Origin: Oscillospiraceae bacterium
Lineage (GTDB): Bacteria; Bacillota; Clostridia; Oscillospirales; Oscillospiraceae
Length of the DNA: 38,103 nucleotides
Direction: 5' to 3'
NCBI GenBank assembly: GCA_902795195.1
Contig: CADBKF010000019.1
Coordinates: 1 to 38,103, forward strand
Positions 14,919 to 23,044 of this stretch are shown here, piece after piece. Every line of letters starts with the position of its first letter. Position 1 is the stretch's first letter. The position numbers and the translations under genes are program-made. A model generated the notes under the pieces. That model ran no database searches. It was not told the DNA's origin and saw only the letters and a program-made list of their open reading frames with translations.

Positions 14919-15111
14919 TTGCCGGTAGTGTAATCAAGCACTGATTATTGAAAAGCGCCATACGGTGTTAATCTGGTGCTATCTCGTGCTATTTTGTTCG
15001 GAAAATTCCTTGGTTTCCATGAAAACAGTGAACTTTTTTGTGGAAAAGAAAAAGGCTTCATTTTGCAATTTCCGCAGTTTGTTAGAACTCATGTTAGAAC
15101 AGAATGAGGCT

Positions 15112-15414
15112 TTACCCAGCCTTCTTCTGCCCGCTCCAGAGAGCGTTGGCCATGTCTGCTTTGGACTCATCGAGCACATGGCTGTAGATGTTGGCGTGGT
15201 GCTTCTGAATCGTGACCGGGGAGAGGGTTTGCAGCTTCCTCCGGTCGTATTCCTCCAGATGCATTGGCTTGAGATCCCGCACTTTGATGCCGGTGTTCTT
15301 GAAATACGGGATGATGTGCGCCTCCATCACAGTTTTGTAATTGCGGTAGGTGGATTCCCGCAGCCGCAGCTTGGAGGCCTCCAGCCACTGCTCCAGCAGC
15401 TCGTAGAACTTCAT
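15112..15414 (-). pseudogene. tyrosine integrase with internal deletion of the catalytic core
   Basis: 100 codons. Residues 1-70 are a SAM-like core-binding N-terminus (FYELLEQWLEASKLRLRES; LRESTYRNYKTVMEAHIIPY). At residues 72-77 the frame passes from HHANI directly into IYSHVLDESKADMANALW, which is the C-terminal box containing the nucleophilic tyrosine, and then stops. A full protein needs about 250-300 more residues carrying the Arg-Lys-His-Arg catalytic residues; they are absent. So both ends of one integrase are joined in frame. It lies just downstream of an excisionase-like gene, the normal order in clostridial elements. Not expected to be active. Confidence 0.7.
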
Positions 15415-15421
15415 GCTGCTG

Positions 15422-15604
15422 TCAAAGCTGACGTTCTGCGCTTCCAGAATCCCGCGGAATCAAGAATTTTCCGACGGGATTTTTGAATGCCGGAATGGCG
15501 CCGGTGCGGATCAATTTGTAGACGGACTGGCGGTACAGATGGAACATGGATGCAAACTGCTGTACCGTGAGCAGATCAGGGATTGCAGGATTCGCCATGT
15601 TCAT
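15422..15604 (-). CDS. excisionase-like small helix-turn-helix protein
   Basis: 60 residues: LLTVQQFASMFHLYRQSVYKLIRTGAIPAFK (about 11-41) is a MerR/excisionase-type winged helix typical of Xis proteins encoded next to tyrosine integrases. It starts at ATG 15604, with AAAGG upstream, and ends 7 bp before the integrase start. The tail after GKFLIPRD is unusual and may reflect a frameshift. Likely a relic of the same element, though the DNA-binding part is complete. Confidence 0.65.
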   Translation of the reverse strand: MNMANPAIPDLLTVQQFASMFHLYRQSVYKLIRTGAIPAFKNPVGKFLIPRDSGSAERQL

Positions 15605-15660
15605 GTGCCTGCCTTTCGTGGCCGGACTTGCCGCTATAGTAGGACAGGATTTCCAGTAAC

Positions 15661-15960
15661 CGGATTCATCGGGATATAGATGGGATTCTTGCCGACATTC
15701 GTGAAGCCCACCGTGGCAGAAGCGAAAGCGCGCCGAACACCTCAGTTTCTGAAAGACTGAAAGCCGATCTGGAAGAGGCTGCAAGCTTCAAGGGCAGCAA
15801 GCTGGAGCAGTATTTGATCCTTTTCTGCAAGTAGACACAGATCAATTACAGCAAGCTGACCGAGGAAGAGAAGCAGTGGCTGATTCGCATCGCCCACAAG
15901 TCGAAGCTCCTCAGCAGCGGCGTTTTCCAGCGTGGGAAGAAGCGAAAAAACAGCACCGCC
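15661..15960 (+). pseudogene. unidentified coding remnant with in-frame stop
   Basis: Plus-strand frame with protein-like content: SERLKADLEEAASFKGSKLE, then QYLILFCK, a TAG at 15832-15834, then INYSKLTEEEKQWLIRIAHK. Composition fades to noise after about 15950. Not recognised. Placed among integrase debris it is probably part of the old element. The remainder of 15605-16254 shows no other supportable gene. Confidence 0.3.
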
Positions 15961-16254
15961 CCATTCTGGCACGTCATTCAAGCTGTCAGAATAAGGCGGT
16001 GTTGTTCTGCCCTGCGGGGGACGGGAGCTTTTATATACCTTCCCCGGCAGCGGCAGGACGTTTTTTCCTCCGCTGTGCCCCCGAAAAAGTACCCCCCTGC
16101 CTTCGACGCCCAGACGGATTTTGCTATATGCAAATCCCGTCTTTTCCGTCCAGCCTGCCCGCAAAAGCCGCCTGTGCTGCGTCGTGAAAATCGCTGTGTC
16201 TCAAAAGTCGACACCCCGATTTCCCCGCCGCCCTGCCGTGGAAGGTATAACACA

Positions 16255-16440
16255 CTAGACCTTGATTGGCAGTTTGTCAAGGGTATTTTTCACCTTTTCC
16301 AAGGAATCTTTCTTGCCGTAGCGTTGAGATAACAAGCGAAGCAAACCAGACAAATCCAAATCCGAAGGCGATTTTGCCACGGATTTGGACTTGCCTGATT
16401 TTTTACCACTATCCACATCTTTCAATACCGGTTCTTTTAC
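16255..16440 (-). pseudogene. C-terminal remnant of unknown protein
   Basis: Minus-strand frame ending at TAG 16255-16257: a Lys/Ser-rich linker (KKSGKSKSVAKSP), then DLDLSGLLRLLSQRYGKKDS and KVKNTLDKLP. A/T-rich codons, unlike the neighbours. No start of its own; the upstream side runs into the acyltransferase 3' end in another frame. A truncated mobile-element gene is the simplest reading; family not recognised. Confidence 0.3.
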
Positions 16441-17243
16441 GAAGAATGCCCGCCTGCGTTCTTCTGCCTTCTTTCCCGGTATTCATAGTAGGCATAATTG
16501 CCCGGTGCAGAGCTGACGCGACACATAAACCCGTACACCTCGTCCCGCAGCTTTTTCCGGGCCGCACGGGGCGGCAGCGTGGGGTCCGGGTAGAAGGGCT
16601 CTGACAGCGTCACGGTCATGCAGGGCCAGAGCTGTTTGAAGATCCTGCGCTGTCGATAGGTCGTCACGTAGGCCACCACCGGAACGTTTTCCCGGACGGG
16701 ATAGGAGAAGCTGCCGTCTGGAAAGGGTCGAATCCCTGTGTACCAGGGCCAGATGTGCGCCTCGGGATAGATGGCCACGGTGCGCTTCTGCCGGATTCTC
16801 AGATGCAGCGCCTCTGAAAATGGACGGTAGCCATGGACGGTGCCGGGCAGCGGGATTCCGCCGAGAAGCTGCACCAGTCTGCGCAGCACTGGCACCGAAA
16901 CCGCCTCCGGGCCTGTAACGATATGGGCGTGCCGAGGGAAGCTCACCAGGGTGGGGGTATAGGCGTCCATCATCCCCTGAGTGTGGTTGCCATAGAGAAA
17001 ATACCCGGTGCCGCGAAGTCCCCGAAGGGCTTTGCGGTTTTTGATTTTGAGGCCGAAGCCCAGCTTTCCGATCAGCCACACCAGGGGTGTCGCAATCAGC
17101 CGGTAGAGCACGAACTCCAAAATGAGCCAGAAAGGATTGCGGATCGAAAAGGGAAAATCGGCGGGAACTGTTTTGGCCCGGATATTGTTGCCCGCGAAGT
17201 CGTCGTGGACGGCATCCTCGTAGTAAATGATCTTATTTGCCAT
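16437..17243 (-). CDS. PlsC-like lysophospholipid acyltransferase family protein
   Basis: 268 residues. A hydrophobic stretch at 35-62 (membrane anchor) precedes the acyltransferase motif region: GNHTQGMMDA (85-94), a His/Asp pair spaced one residue wider than the canonical HX4D, then a glycine/proline block (LGGIPLPG) and AIYPEAHIWP (the EGTR-equivalent region). Such enzymes esterify glycerophospholipids or glycolipids at the inner membrane. It begins 1 nt after the glycosyltransferase stop and is the last gene of the lipid kinase-GT4-acyltransferase operon driven from 19.3 kb. The substrate is inferred to be a glycolipid or lysolipid. Confidence 0.8.
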   Translation of the reverse strand: MANKIIYYEDAVHDDFAGNNIRAKTVPADFPFSIRNPFWLILEFVLYRLIATPLVWLIGKLGFGLKIKNRKALRGLRGTGYFLYGNHTQGMMDAYTPTLVSFPRHAHIVTGPEAVSVPVLRRLVQLLGGIPLPGTVHGYRPFSEALHLRIRQKRTVAIYPEAHIWPWYTGIRPFPDGSFSYPVRENVPVVAYVTTYRQRRIFKQLWPCMTVTLSEPFYPDPTLPPRAARKKLRDEVYGFMCRVSSAPGNYAYYEYRERRQKNAGGHSS

Positions 17244-17244
17244 G

Positions 17245-18387
17245 TCATCCTTCTTTGTGCTTTGCCGCGTGGGTTTCCAGAATCATCTGCTCCATTCGAT
17301 CCATGCAGGCATCGAAATCAAACTGCTTTGTGTAGCCCAGATAGGCCTTACTGCAGGCTTCCTGTTCCGCCGGGTGCTCCAGCCACCAGTCGATCCGCTC
17401 CGCCAGCGCCTTGCTGTCGTTGCTGTGGAAGAGATTCTGTTCCCCCAACGCAAAAAAACGCGTCGCACTGCGGGGCGAATCGGAGATGACCGGCACCAGG
17501 CCGCAGGAAATCGCCTCCAGGCAGGAAATCGCCTCGATCTCGATCTCGGCAGGATGGACGTAGAGATCCGCGCTGTTGATCGTCTTCACCAGCTCCTCCC
17601 GGGAGAAAAAGTGGAAAATCGGCGGGTTCTTCAGGGCCTTACCGCGTTTCATCAGCTTCTCCTTTAAGGGGCCGTCGCCCGCAAAAACCAGCTGGAGCTC
17701 CTCCGCATGTCGGCTTTGCTTTGCCGCGTCGATGAGTACACGGTGGGACTTTTCCTTGCTCAAACGCCCGATGAACAGGATCACATACTTCCCCTCCAGC
17801 TCCTCCGGGCGGCTGACGGGGATTGGACGGAACTGCCGGTTCACTCCGTTGGAAATCACCCAGGCGTTGGTTTTGCCGCCGTACCGCTCAAACACCTTCC
17901 GAATGAATTCTGTCGGATAGTGCACGGCGTCTACGTAACGGTAGCAGTGTCGGAAGAAAGCCTTGTAGACCAAGCGGTTTACCAGCCGGCTGTCCTTCAT
18001 AAAAATGTGGCTGGTAAAGTTCTCCGCCTGGCAGTGGAAGCCTGCGGTAACTGAGATGCCCCGTTCTCTTGCCAGACGCAGCATCGCGCAGCTCACCGGG
18101 AAGGGCAGCATCAGATGCACGTGATCCACGCCGCTCAGCGCCGCCTCCAGAACCTTGCGGGACGGTCTTGCAATCACAACACCGTTTTTGCGGACGTACC
18201 CGTTTAGCGGGCCGAGGGGCAGCGTGGGTACGATGTAGCAATCCGGCTCTCCGCTGCGTTCCCTGTCCGGGCAGACAATGCGAACGCTGTGACCCTTCGC
18301 CCGCAGAGCGCGGATCAGATTCATAGCCGCGATGGTGGTGCCGTTGTTTTCCCGGCCAAGCACGTCGCATACGATACAAATGGTCAT
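17245..18387 (-). CDS. GT4-family glycosyltransferase
   Basis: 380 residues, GT-B fold. N-terminal domain begins VCDVLGRENNGTTIAAMNLI (donor/acceptor loop); the C-terminal domain has GRLSKEK (207-213), FAGDGP (235-240) and the EX7E retaining-GT motif E283...E291 (EIEAISCLE). It resembles clostridial diacylglycerol or mannosyl glycosyltransferases. Start chosen at ATG 18387 (MTICIV), since upstream in-frame codons to 18444 overlap the kinase gene; the ribosome site there is weak. With a diacylglycerol-kinase-type gene before it and an acyltransferase after it, a glycolipid product is the best inference. Confidence 0.85.
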   Translation of the reverse strand: MTICIVCDVLGRENNGTTIAAMNLIRALRAKGHSVRIVCPDRERSGEPDCYIVPTLPLGPLNGYVRKNGVVIARPSRKVLEAALSGVDHVHLMLPFPVSCAMLRLARERGISVTAGFHCQAENFTSHIFMKDSRLVNRLVYKAFFRHCYRYVDAVHYPTEFIRKVFERYGGKTNAWVISNGVNRQFRPIPVSRPEELEGKYVILFIGRLSKEKSHRVLIDAAKQSRHAEELQLVFAGDGPLKEKLMKRGKALKNPPIFHFFSREELVKTINSADLYVHPAEIEIEAISCLEAISCGLVPVISDSPRSATRFFALGEQNLFHSNDSKALAERIDWWLEHPAEQEACSKAYLGYTKQFDFDACMDRMEQMILETHAAKHKEG

Positions 18388-18421
18388 TTCCTGTTGCACT
18401 CCAAAAGCAGAATCGTGAAAA

Positions 18422-19312
18422 TTATCCCGCTGTCTCCCTCTCAAGATTTTCCCCGGGTTCGGCTGCGGTCACGCTGTAGCTTGTGACCCCGGGAATTGTC
18501 TCTCCGTCGATCTGCAGCGGCGTCGGTCGGTCAAACTCCACAGTGATGTGTTTCCCGGACAGCACCTCCGCCATCTCGGTGTGCTTGATATGCGTGCCTT
18601 TAAAGATTGATGGGAAGACCATCAGGGTTTTCAGCTTTCCGGAGCCATGCATGACCAGCGTAGACACGGTATCGTTCTGCAAGCGATCCTGTTTCGGCGT
18701 TGGGATCATACCGCCGCCGTAGTACCGGCCGTTCATGGTTGGCGCAAGCCAGACTTTTTTGTAATGCTTTTCCACTCCGTCCACTGTCACGACGGCATTG
18801 ACCGGCTTGTAATGGAACAGTAGACCCTTGATGGCAATTGCGGTATAGTTGACAGGCTTTTCCGATGTTCCGCGGAGCCTGTCACCCTCCTCGCAGCAAT
18901 ATCCGTCGATGCCGAATCCCACACCGTTGAGGAACCGATAGTTCTTTCCGTTTACAGTTACAGTGGGAAGCATGTCGAGGTAATGCCGGATCGAAACCAG
19001 CCCAGTCCCAGCAGAAGCTCTGATGTCCTCCAAAAAATCGTTTCCGGTTCCGGTTGCGTAGTAGAGAATATCATTTGGCAGCGTCAGCCCCTGTGTTTCG
19101 TTCACAAATCGGTTCAGCGTACCGTCTCCGCCGCACAAAACGAGCGCATCCTCCGGCATAAGGAACGAAAACAACGCAGCATAATCATGTATGGTCATCA
19201 TGTCAAGATACCGGGCTTCCTCGTCGTCAAATAACAGCGTGAGCTCCTCGGCGCGCTCCTTTCCACGACCGTTTCCTGCCTTTGGATTATAAAGAATGTA
19301 ATATGTCTTCAT
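18422..19312 (-). CDS. diacylglycerol kinase-family lipid kinase (DagK/YegS/BmrU)
   Basis: 296 residues, normal length. N-terminal YNPKAGNGRG (8-17), the ATP-binding GGDGTLN (61-67), ATGTGNDF (about 86-93) and a GVGFGID segment define the soluble lipid-kinase family. These enzymes phosphorylate diacylglycerol or related lipids at the membrane surface, feeding phosphatidate back to lipid synthesis. The ATG at 19312 follows GAGAGG at 8 nt. First gene of the minus-strand operon; the box and -10 at 19339-19372 lie directly upstream. A lysine/serine-poor C-terminus gives no extra domain. Confidence 0.9.
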   Translation of the reverse strand: MKTYYILYNPKAGNGRGKERAEELTLLFDDEEARYLDMMTIHDYAALFSFLMPEDALVLCGGDGTLNRFVNETQGLTLPNDILYYATGTGNDFLEDIRASAGTGLVSIRHYLDMLPTVTVNGKNYRFLNGVGFGIDGYCCEEGDRLRGTSEKPVNYTAIAIKGLLFHYKPVNAVVTVDGVEKHYKKVWLAPTMNGRYYGGGMIPTPKQDRLQNDTVSTLVMHGSGKLKTLMVFPSIFKGTHIKHTEMAEVLSGKHITVEFDRPTPLQIDGETIPGVTSYSVTAAEPGENLERETAG

Positions 19313-19338
19313 GTGACGACCTCTCTGTTTTTTGGTAT

Positions 19339-19372
19339 ATCGTATCAGCCGATTCTAAACTGAAACGAAACT
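19339..19372 (-). promoter_or_regulatory. regulator box A and -10, driving the lipid kinase operon
   Basis: Minus strand GTTTCGTTTCAGTTTAG, 10 nt, then TACGAT (-10, 19339-19344). It is the left arm of a perfect 20-bp inverted repeat (TTCTAAACTGAAACGAAACT, 19353-19372). The box contains GTTTCG-N5-GTTTAG, an 11-bp-period direct repeat, in the place of a -35 element, as at OmpR/PhoB-activated promoters. Confidence 0.8.
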
Positions 19373-19400
19373 GGCTGAAAAACAGGCAAAGGCGCCTCGG

Positions 19401-19434
19401 AGTTTCGTTTCAGTTTAGAAACACGCAGTACCAT
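19401..19434 (+). promoter_or_regulatory. regulator box B and -10, driving the radical SAM operon
   Basis: Plus strand GTTTCGTTTCAGTTTAG (19402-19418), 10 nt, then TACCAT (19429-19434). Right arm of the same inverted repeat (19401-19420), separated from box A by 28 bp, giving a divergent control region. No sigma-A -35 is visible for either direction. Confidence 0.8.
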
Positions 19435-19490
19435 CTCAGTATCAACCAGCAATATGGATTGCTGACTATACAAAAAACGGGAGGATACAC

Positions 19491-20894
19491 ATGATGAAAG
19501 ACAACTTTGTTAACCGCGCTATGGTGCGGCATGCAATCCGTGCTGCAATCAAGGACCCTGACAAAAACATTCCCAAAATCCTCGCTCTGGTCGAGCGGGC
19601 AGATGCCAATGGAAATAACGCTACCGCCTACGCCAATCTCAGAAGGGGATTTGAAGACCCGAAGAACAACTGGAACATCATGGTGCACAATCTGATCCGG
19701 AATGTCGACCCGGATGTTCTGGAGAGTATGATGATGTCATTGGGGTTCCATTCCGCCGTTGCCAGCGCATATGACAGGATGGAGAATATTGAAAAATATA
19801 ACTGCAACATCCCCTGGGCGGTGCTGATGGACCCGACTGCGGCGTGCAATCTGCACTGCACAGGCTGCTGGGCAGCAGAGTACGGCAAAAACACATTCTT
19901 AACCTATGAGACGCTGGATCGCATCATCCGCGAGGGCACGGCGCTCGGCACCTACACCTACATCTTCTCCGGCGGCGAGCCTACCATGCGGAAGAAGGAC
20001 CTGATCCGGCTGGCCGAGGTGCACCCCGACTGCGCTTTTCTTGCCTTCACCAACGGCACCCTTGTGGACGAGGAATTTGCGGACGAACTAAAGCGCGTGG
20101 GTAATTTTGCCCTTGCCTTCTCCATCGAAGGCAGCGAGGAGGATACAGATTTCCGTCGCGGAGCCGGTACTTATCAAGCAGTGATCCGCGCCATGGATAT
20201 TCTGCGAGAAAAGGGAGTTGTTTTTGGCTTCTCCGCCTGCTATACCAGTAAGAATCTGGGTACCATCGGATCGGACGAGTTTGTGGATCTGATGATTGAA
20301 AAGGGCTGTCTGTTCGGGTGGTACTTCACCTATATTCCTGTCGGGAAGGATGCCGTAACTGATTTGATTGCATCCGCCGAACAGCGTGCCTATATGTATC
20401 AGAAGGTTCGTGAGTGGCGCGGCACAAAGCCTTGCTTCCTGCTGGATTTCTGGAACGACGGCGAATATGTGCACGGCTGCATCGCGGGCGGACGCCACTA
20501 CCTTCATATCAACGCCAACGGCGACGTGGAGCCCTGTGCCTTTATCCACTACAGCAACGTGAATATCCATGACTGCAGCCTGTTGGAGGCGCTGCAAAGC
20601 CCACTCTTTATGGAATACCGGAAGAATCAGCCCTTCAACGAAAATATGCTGCGCCCCTGCCCCATGCTGGACAACCCGGAGAAGCTGCGAGAGATGGTGA
20701 AGAACTCTGAGGCTCATTCCACAGACCTCCTTGCGCCGGAAAGCGCGGAAGAGCTCACAGCAAAGACAGAGCAGGCGGCCCAGGCCTGGGCTGTGAAAGC
20801 AGGCGAGCTTTGGGACGCTGTGGACGAAGGGTCCAAAAAATCCCACCGGAATGTAATCTACGGGGGATCGGGCAAAGCATCGGCAGGAGGTTAA
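19491..20894 (+). CDS. radical SAM protein of unknown function in a lipid gene cluster
   Basis: 467 residues. An N-terminal helical region (1-105; includes NWNIMVHNLIRNVDPDVLES, 60-79) precedes the radical SAM core: C119-x3-C123-x2-C126 (CNLHCTGC) for the [4Fe-4S] cluster and GGEP (161-164) for S-adenosylmethionine. The C-terminal part has further cysteines at C330 (HGCIAGG), C349 (DVEPCAFIHYS) and C390 (RPCPMLDNP), suggesting an auxiliary cluster of SPASM type. No precursor-peptide gene is seen nearby. GGGAGG lies 6 nt before the ATG; box B lies upstream. Genes for lipid kinase, glycosyltransferase, acyltransferases and PAP2 share the same regulator boxes, so a lipid substrate is inferred. 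Radical SAM enzymes such as Tes and bacterial MSS join lipid tails, but membership here is untested. Confidence 0.85.
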   Translation: MMKDNFVNRAMVRHAIRAAIKDPDKNIPKILALVERADANGNNATAYANLRRGFEDPKNNWNIMVHNLIRNVDPDVLESMMMSLGFHSAVASAYDRMENIEKYNCNIPWAVLMDPTAACNLHCTGCWAAEYGKNTFLTYETLDRIIREGTALGTYTYIFSGGEPTMRKKDLIRLAEVHPDCAFLAFTNGTLVDEEFADELKRVGNFALAFSIEGSEEDTDFRRGAGTYQAVIRAMDILREKGVVFGFSACYTSKNLGTIGSDEFVDLMIEKGCLFGWYFTYIPVGKDAVTDLIASAEQRAYMYQKVREWRGTKPCFLLDFWNDGEYVHGCIAGGRHYLHINANGDVEPCAFIHYSNVNIHDCSLLEALQSPLFMEYRKNQPFNENMLRPCPMLDNPEKLREMVKNSEAHSTDLLAPESAEELTAKTEQAAQAWAVKAGELWDAVDEGSKKSHRNVIYGGSGKASAGG

Positions 20895-20902
20895 AGCAGC
20901 AA

Positions 20903-21874
20903 ATGAAGCAGCAGACCTTTGCAGCAGTGGCCGGAAGCGCGTTGCTGGTCCCGGTGCTTGTGTCAGCGGGGACGGCGGAGTATCTGACCCGAGCCGCCGT
21001 AGACCGGGAGCCGCCCCGTTCCTTTGCCCGGCGCAGGGAAAAGGCAAAGCCGATGCCCGATCCCGCGCTGGACAGCGCCCGGGAACGCCTTCGGCAGAGT
21101 CCCCATCAAAGGGTGGAGATCAGCGCCTATGACGGAACCCGGCTGACAGGGCACTGGTTCCCACACCCAGACGCAAAAAGGGTAATCGTTGCCATCCACG
21201 GTTGGCGGTCCCATTGGTATCGGGACTTTGGCGCAATCTCAGAATTTTGGAAAGAGCAGGGCTGCAGTGTGCTCTATGTGGAGCAGCGGGCCCATGATAC
21301 CAGCGGAGGGCAGCACATGACCTACGGCGCTGTGGAGCGTTACGACTGCCAGGCCTGGCTGTGTTGGGCCTGTAAACGTTGCGGGCTAAAACTGCCGATT
21401 TATCTTGCAGGCGTCTCCATGGGCGCAACAACGGTCTTGATGGCCGGGGCACTGTCTCTGCCGGGCAATCTGCGTGGAATTATCGCCGACTGCGGTTTTA
21501 CCTCCGCAGATGAGATCTGGTGCCACCTTGCCCGGGACAGCCTGCACATGCCTTATCGGATGGTACGCCGTTTCGCAAACGCGAAGTATCTCCGACGCAC
21601 CGGCCAGACCTCTGGGCTCTCTACTGTGGACGCGCTGAAGAATTGCCAGCTGCCGGTTCTGCTGATCCACGGAGAAGCAGACGATTTCGTCCCTCCGGAG
21701 ATGAGCCGCAGAAACGAAAAGGCCTGTGCCGGGCAGAAGCGGCTTGTGATGGTGCCCGGTGCCGGTCACGGTATGAGCAGCTTTGTAGGGAAGGAGCTCT
21801 ATGAGCAGGAGCTTCTGGCGTTTTGGGCGGCTCATGACGCAGACAGCGGAGAACCGGGGCAACAACCTGTGTAA
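20903..21874 (+). CDS. alpha/beta hydrolase with N-terminal membrane anchor
   Basis: 323 residues. A signal anchor at about 4-25 precedes an alpha/beta-hydrolase domain (about 70-320): oxyanion HGW (99-101), nucleophile elbow G170-V-S172-M-G174, acid in HGEADDF (D260/D261) and H289 in GAGHGMS. This gives a complete Ser-Asp-His triad. The predicted active site would face outside if residues 4-25 cross the membrane. The ATG is 8 nt after the radical SAM stop, with AGGAGG overlapping that stop, so the two are cotranscribed. Its role could be an esterase or lipase acting on the product of the radical SAM step; that is inference. Confidence 0.85.
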   Translation: MKQQTFAAVAGSALLVPVLVSAGTAEYLTRAAVDREPPRSFARRREKAKPMPDPALDSARERLRQSPHQRVEISAYDGTRLTGHWFPHPDAKRVIVAIHGWRSHWYRDFGAISEFWKEQGCSVLYVEQRAHDTSGGQHMTYGAVERYDCQAWLCWACKRCGLKLPIYLAGVSMGATTVLMAGALSLPGNLRGIIADCGFTSADEIWCHLARDSLHMPYRMVRRFANAKYLRRTGQTSGLSTVDALKNCQLPVLLIHGEADDFVPPEMSRRNEKACAGQKRLVMVPGAGHGMSSFVGKELYEQELLAFWAAHDADSGEPGQQPV

Positions 21875-21900
21875 GTTGGAATACCCTGCCGTAATACCAT

Positions 21901-21941
21901 CAATGCCTCAAGACAGCAAAGCATACTGTCTTGAGGCATTG
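21901..21941. terminator. convergent hairpin between hydrolase and histidine kinase genes
   Basis: CAATGCCTCAAGACAG (21901-21916) pairs perfectly with CTGTCTTGAGGCATTG (21926-21941) around a 9-nt loop. It lies between two convergent stops; T tract weak. Likely a bidirectional terminator. Confidence 0.75.
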
Positions 21942-21961
21942 CGATTTCCATGCCGGATGGT

Positions 21962-23044
21962 TTACGGCAAATCCTCCGCGTTCTCCTTCGGCAGCGTCAC
22001 GGTAAACGCGGTTTTCCCGTTGGCACTGGAATAATCTACGCTGCCATGATGCAGCTCGACGATCCGCTGCACGACGGCAAGGCCGATCCCGTTGCCCTGC
22101 GCGGCGTGGGACTCGTCTGCCTGGTAGAATTTCTGGAAGATGCGGTCTCCGGCCTCCGGCGGGATGGCCTGGCCGTAATTCGTAATTGTCACATGTGTGG
22201 CGTCTGGAGCCTCGTTGATTTCAACGCCCAGCTCCGCGCCGAAGTCCGAGAACTTGACGGCGTTGTCCAGCAGATTGATCCAGACCTGCCGCAGCAGCTC
22301 CTCGTTGCCCCGCACATAGACCTCGTCGAAGCGAAGGTCCAGATCCAGCTGCTTTTTGGTCCAGGCCTCCTCCAGCAGCAGAACGCAGGCCCGCAGCTGC
22401 TCGGAGAGGTTGAAGCGGGTCACGTCAGACAGAATCGTCTGGTTTTCCACACGGCTCAGATTCAGCACGTTGGTTGCCATATCGGACAGACGCATGGACT
22501 CCTCCGCGATCACGGCGGTGTATTCCTGTCGCTGGGCCTGGGTCAGATTACCCCTGCGGAGCAGCTTGGCAAAGCCCGCGATGGAAACGATGGGCGTTTT
22601 GAATTCGTGGGAGAAATTGCTGACGAAATCCGAGCGCAGGATCTCCGTCCGCCCCAACTCCTCCGCCATTTTATTGAAGCTGTCGGATATCTCCCGCATG
22701 GTGGGATGTCTGCCCAGGAATTTCCCCAATTGCAGCCGGACGCCGAAGTTTCCGGCTGCCAGCTCATTCATGGCGTTGATAATGTTGTTGATGGGCTTCA
22801 TTGTGATCCTGCTGATGAAAAATGTAATGCCCGCGCCGATGAGCAGACTCAGCAGCCCAAGGCCGATGGTGGCAAGAATCCGGCCCGCGGACCGGGACTC
22901 CAGGCGGGTAATCCAGTCGAATTTGACAGCCGCGTAGACCAAGGCTCCCACCACCAGGATCACCGCCAGCAGAATGAGAAAGGTCACGCCGCCAAACAAA
23001 AGCGTCAGCGCCCTGCGGCTCTTCCGCTGTTCCGATTTTTTCAT
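21962..23044 (-). CDS. sensor histidine kinase (HAMP-HisKA-HATPase)
   Basis: 360 residues. Two membrane segments (about 12-42 and 56-78) are separated by only about 13 residues, so there is almost no outer domain: an intramembrane-sensing layout. HAMP at about 79-131, phosphoacceptor FSHEFKTPI (H146), N box NLLDNAVKF (near 258) and G box GNGIGLAVV. Kinases with such short loops often sense membrane state or need a partner membrane protein. The ATG overlaps the regulator stop by 4 nt. Its cognate regulator is the preceding gene, and the regulon appears to be lipid enzymes, so a membrane-lipid or envelope cue is inferred. Confidence 0.93.
   Translation of the reverse strand: MKKSEQRKSRRALTLLFGGVTFLILLAVILVVGALVYAAVKFDWITRLESRSAGRILATIGLGLLSLLIGAGITFFISRITMKPINNIINAMNELAAGNFGVRLQLGKFLGRHPTMREISDSFNKMAEELGRTEILRSDFVSNFSHEFKTPIVSIAGFAKLLRRGNLTQAQRQEYTAVIAEESMRLSDMATNVLNLSRVENQTILSDVTRFNLSEQLRACVLLLEEAWTKKQLDLDLRFDEVYVRGNEELLRQVWINLLDNAVKFSDFGAELGVEINEAPDATHVTITNYGQAIPPEAGDRIFQKFYQADESHAAQGNGIGLAVVQRIVELHHGSVDYSSANGKTAFTVTLPKENAEDLP

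Noticed and set aside
14979-15179. 66-codon minus-strand frame after the integrase remnant
   Set aside because: It overlaps the integrase fragment in another phase and has no ribosome site; it may hold eroded coding sequence but cannot be supported as a gene.
19491-21874. RiPP (radical SAM peptide) cluster
   Set aside because: I looked for a short precursor gene, a PqqD-like domain or a peptidase/exporter near the radical SAM gene; none is present, and the N-terminal domain does not look like a peptide-recognition element.
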